64,000 nucleotides of DNA from Thaumasiovibrio subtropicus (GTDB lineage Bacteria > Pseudomonadota > Gammaproteobacteria > Enterobacterales > Vibrionaceae), in the NCBI RefSeq assembly GCF_019703835.1, contig NZ_AP023055.1, positions 1,178,001-1,242,000 on the forward strand. The letters are read 5' to 3'. The number at the start of each line of letters is the position of its first letter. The first letter of the stretch is position 1. The notes under the pieces are model-generated. The model was not told the DNA's origin. It saw only the letters and a list, made by a program, of their open reading frames with translations, and made no database searches. Both the position numbers and the translations under genes were made by a program. Below are positions 62,039-64,000 of the stretch, one piece after another.

Positions 62039-62374
62039 CTAGTCGCCGCTTGGCTTGGGCGCTCGTAACAAGTAAAGCATCAACTTAAGTGGCTGATTGG
62101 CGACAACGCTGTGTGGTAGATGGGCGTCCATGAGTACCCATGCCCCCGCGTGAAGTTTTCTCTCTTCTTCTTCAAATGTCATCGTCGCTTCGCCCTCCAA
62201 GACTTGTGCAATGGCGGGCACCGCGGCGGTATGCTCTGACATTTCTTCGCCTTCCGCAAAGCCAAATAGCACCGCCCGTAACCGATCGCTCTTGAAAACA
62301 GGCCGGCTCGTAATGCCGACACGTGGAATCTCTATCTCCGCCGCAAGATCCTCGTAAAGTGTATACTCAAACAT
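62039..62374 (-). CDS. Cupin-domain protein
   Basis: 111 residues. A single cupin barrel: GEEMSEHTAAVPAIAQVLEGE (motif 1, one histidine rather than the usual HxH) and GAWVLMDAHLPHSVVA (motif 2). Overlaps the methyltransferase gene by 8 bases. Function unknown; the metal centre is incomplete compared with canonical cupins. Confidence 0.78.
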   Translation of the reverse strand: MFEYTLYEDLAAEIEIPRVGITSRPVFKSDRLRAVLFGFAEGEEMSEHTAAVPAIAQVLEGEATMTFEEEERKLHAGAWVLMDAHLPHSVVANQPLKLMLYLLRAPKPSGD

Positions 62375-63182
62375 GGTGCTGCTCCTTCTTCTTTGCTACT
62401 AGCGTTACCGCTGCCAAATGATCTCGATGTTTCCGAAATATTCGCCGCATGCCAAACACACGTTTTCTGGCATCAGGTTTTAAAATGAGGTTCTTAGCAA
62501 TGCGAAGGAAACCCAGCACCCCTTCATCATCGATCATCCGGCGAGGCTCCAGTAGATGCATAGGCGCAACATGTTCAACAACCACCTCAAAACCCGCACC
62601 TTCGAGTAAGTCACACCATTCTTGCACCGATAATGGCTTAGCCGGATGTTTTATCGTGTCGGAAATCTCTTTCTGAATGCGCCGTTTTTGAACGTCACTC
62701 AATGTGTTCGGAACCAAACAAAGCTCATGAATACCGTAGCGTCCTCCCGATCTTAAAATGCGTGCAGCCTCATCAACAATTGCTTGCTTTTTAGTATCAC
62801 TTTGCATCGTTAACATGGCTTCACCATAGACAACCGTCGCGCACTCTGCGCTCAAACAAGTCGACTGAGCATTACCCACTAAGCAAATCTGACGATCGCC
62901 GTTCAAGTACTGGCTGACTAACTGAGCCGCCTTTTCATTTTGCTCTATTGCGGTATAGCTTCGCGGTCTTTTTTGCAGACATAGGTTCGCGGTAAACCCC
63001 ATTCCAGGCGCAAACTCCACCACGTCATCCTGTTCACCAATTGCCAGTCCAGACAACATTGCCTGCGTCATGGCTTTCCCTCCGGGCCGCAGCACTTTCT
63101 TACCTAGTTGTGCCAATACCCAATGACCCGCTTTCTTATCAATATCCCGCTCTGAATCGGGCAGGGTTTTTATATCATTCAT
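62367..63182 (-). CDS. Class I SAM-dependent methyltransferase
   Basis: 271 residues from ATG 63182 (GGAGG upstream; overlaps the stop of a 28-codon gene, ATGA). SAM-binding motif I is VVEFAPGMGF, followed by YTAIEQNEKA and EAARILRSGGRYGIHELCL. The C-terminus is basic (ARKRVFGMRRIFRKHRDHL). Related to the small-molecule methyltransferases of the UbiE/menaquinone type. Substrate unknown. Confidence 0.8.
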   Translation of the reverse strand: MNDIKTLPDSERDIDKKAGHWVLAQLGKKVLRPGGKAMTQAMLSGLAIGEQDDVVEFAPGMGFTANLCLQKRPRSYTAIEQNEKAAQLVSQYLNGDRQICLVGNAQSTCLSAECATVVYGEAMLTMQSDTKKQAIVDEAARILRSGGRYGIHELCLVPNTLSDVQKRRIQKEISDTIKHPAKPLSVQEWCDLLEGAGFEVVVEHVAPMHLLEPRRMIDDEGVLGFLRIAKNLILKPDARKRVFGMRRIFRKHRDHLAAVTLVAKKKEQHHV

Positions 63183-63265
63183 ATTGCCTCCAGCAGCAAC
63201 GGCAATGTAAAAAGTAAGACTGCACAAATCGCAATCCAACGAAAACGATGGCTGATACCTTCCAT
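63179..63265 (-). CDS. 28-residue membrane peptide leading the methyltransferase-cupin operon
   Basis: ATG 63265 with GGAGGTG directly upstream. The product has a basic N-terminus (MEGISHRFRW) and one membrane helix (IAICAVLLFTLPLLLEAI). The stop overlaps the methyltransferase start (ATGA), so translation is coupled. Too short for routine gene calling. Could be a regulatory or stabilising small protein like KdpF. Confidence 0.6.
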   Translation of the reverse strand: MEGISHRFRWIAICAVLLFTLPLLLEAI

Positions 63266-63274
63266 GACACCTCC

Positions 63275-63293
63275 AATTGAGAACGATTCTTTT
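63275..63293. promoter_or_regulatory. Fur-like box upstream of the 28-residue peptide operon
   Basis: AATTGAGAACGATTCTTTT fits the AATGAGAATNATTCTCATT form of the Fur motif in 14 of 18 positions, 10 bases before the start codon. Confidence 0.6.
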
Positions 63294-63386
63294 TTCATAA
63301 TACAGAGAGGGTTGGAAAAGCGGACTTGACGATTGTCAATATCTAGGAGAGATTGCTGTAAACCTGCGTACACCATACACACCAGT

Positions 63387-63417
63387 ATACTCAAGCAACT
63401 TCAATATGCTTGAGTAT
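63387..63417. repeat. 31-base mini-palindrome of the ATACTCAA family
   Basis: ATACTCAAGCAACTTCAATA followed by TGCTTGAGTAT, the same design as the copy at 51388. Confidence 0.7.
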
Positions 63418-63431
63418 GTAGCGCTAAACAA

Positions 63432-64000
63432 TTAATCGCAAACGTTATTACCACACGCCATGATGTTTAAAACTGAGTTATTTTTAAAATAACCTTTGTG
63501 AGTATTTACTGGGTCAGAATACAACCACAGCCAAGTACGGCCATTACTGACAGGAATACTTAAAAAAGGGTAGTCCCCTTTGCTAAACACATCACTTCTT
63601 AACTGATAACTGAGCAAATCATTTGGATCAGAAAAGGAAATGATTTTAACATTTTCTTTTATCTCGTTTTTTCTTACGTCTATGTTTTTGTATCGGTTAA
63701 TATTTAAGGCGATAATTTCCATTGAAGAAGGTACGTCTAGCGTACGTCTTTCTTCTAGTTCTTCTTTTTTAACGCCAGCAAAGTCTGTTCTAAACTCATT
63801 TGAGCTTCTAATGATATCACCTCTCCTACAAGTACCTAAATAATCGAGTAGTGGTAACTGATTAGACGATAAGTAGAATGCTTCGACCTTACCAAGCAAC
63901 TTTTCTGCTATCTCTGTTTGTTTACCACATACGAGTGCGTCACGAAGAATAGTGCTTCCAAGGCTCTCGCTAATTAGATAGACATTATCTAATTCGTCAT
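63432..64000 (-). CDS. Alpha/beta-hydrolase-like protein (partial, runs off right edge)
   Basis: The reverse frame is open from the stop at 63432 to base 64000 (189 codons). The edge part reads ELDNVYLISESLGSTILRDAL: SESLGS looks like a nucleophile elbow (GxSxG-like) of an alpha/beta hydrolase. EAFYLSSNQLPLLDYLG and YPFLSIPVSNGRTWLWLYSDPV follow, and the C-terminus ends MACGNNVCD. Its start lies beyond the window. Possibly a secreted or membrane esterase; family not certain. Confidence 0.6.
   Translation of the reverse strand, partial: DELDNVYLISESLGSTILRDALVCGKQTEIAEKLLGKVEAFYLSSNQLPLLDYLGTCRRGDIIRSSNEFRTDFAGVKKEELEERRTLDVPSSMEIIALNINRYKNIDVRKNEIKENVKIISFSDPNDLLSYQLRSDVFSKGDYPFLSIPVSNGRTWLWLYSDPVNTHKGYFKNNSVLNIMACGNNVCD

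Noticed and set aside
1..64000. CRISPR arrays, tRNA or rRNA genes
   Set aside because: No regularly spaced direct repeats and no cloverleaf or rRNA sequence was noticed by reading; a covariance-model search would be needed to exclude small RNAs.

Overview
The window looks like chromosomal DNA of a marine gammaproteobacterium of the Vibrionaceae (Vibrio, Grimontia, Photobacterium or a relative). The signs are a DUF523/DUF1722 plus MerR pair of the kind found in light-responsive photolyase loci, a DeoR-type regulator directly before glmS, a GH19 chitinase-like exoenzyme, a GlyGly-CTERM surface tail, Fur-type operators, and a family of intergenic repeats ending in ATACTCAA...TTGAGTAT. This is inference from gene content; no rRNA or tRNA gene is present to settle it.

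Layout. 1-4.2 kb: photolyase-type regulatory locus (MerR, DUF523/DUF1722) with clustered TGTACA operators, then small membrane, lipoprotein and zinc-ribbon proteins and a DUF2805 protein. 5.0-7.5 kb: secreted GH19 chitinase-like enzyme. 7.6-20.4 kb: an N-acetylgalactosamine locus. It has a large surface GH31 enzyme (probable alpha-N-acetylgalactosaminidase), an operon agaZ-agaS-agaV(EIIB)-agaW(EIIC)-EIID-EIIA-agaA-agaY, and the divergent regulator agaR; GAAA-rich operator-like tracts lie at both promoters. 20.4-22.9 kb: two long terminal-inverted-repeat elements, a P-loop kinase behind an rRNA-leader-like sequence, an RDD protein and a GNAT relic. 23.0-32.0 kb: XRE regulator plus MFS pump, small enzymes, and a tetR-MFP-RND efflux operon. 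32.2-38.7 kb: EF-G paralogue, degenerate ManA-like protein, DeoR regulator and glmS. 38.9-44.6 kb: accessory region with vapBC, an IS3-family element and small genes (unknown, GNAT, DinB, AraC/GyrI-like, one frameshifted zinc-ribbon gene). 45.0-51.4 kb: Fur-box-preceded PvdQ-like Ntn acylase, TonB receptor and type-B carboxylesterase. 52.0-54.7 kb: a possible glycolipid operon (RhlA-like hydrolase, frameshifted GT1 glycosyltransferase, hexapeptide acyltransferase). 55.0-57.0 kb: Tat-exported PhoX. 57.0-58.7 kb: decayed genes (accD tail, TPR protein). 59.1-62.0 kb: ABC system with a DUF4857-like permease. 62.0-63.3 kb: a 28-residue membrane peptide, methyltransferase and cupin behind a Fur-like box. 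The right edge cuts an alpha/beta-hydrolase-like gene.

How genes work together. In the aga locus the surface GH31 enzyme would free GalNAc from O-glycans, the mannose-family PTS would import it as GalNAc-6-P, AgaA would deacetylate it, AgaS would deaminate and isomerise it, and AgaY/AgaZ would cleave tagatose-1,6-bisphosphate. A second theme is iron: four Fur-like operators precede four transcription units (acylase, TonB receptor, DUF4857 ABC system, small peptide-methyltransferase-cupin). The acylase and esterase lack visible signal peptides, which would fit intracellular hydrolysis of an imported ligand. The least described units are the acylase-receptor-esterase set, the RhlA/GT1/acyltransferase operon, the DUF4857 ABC system and the small Fur-boxed operon.
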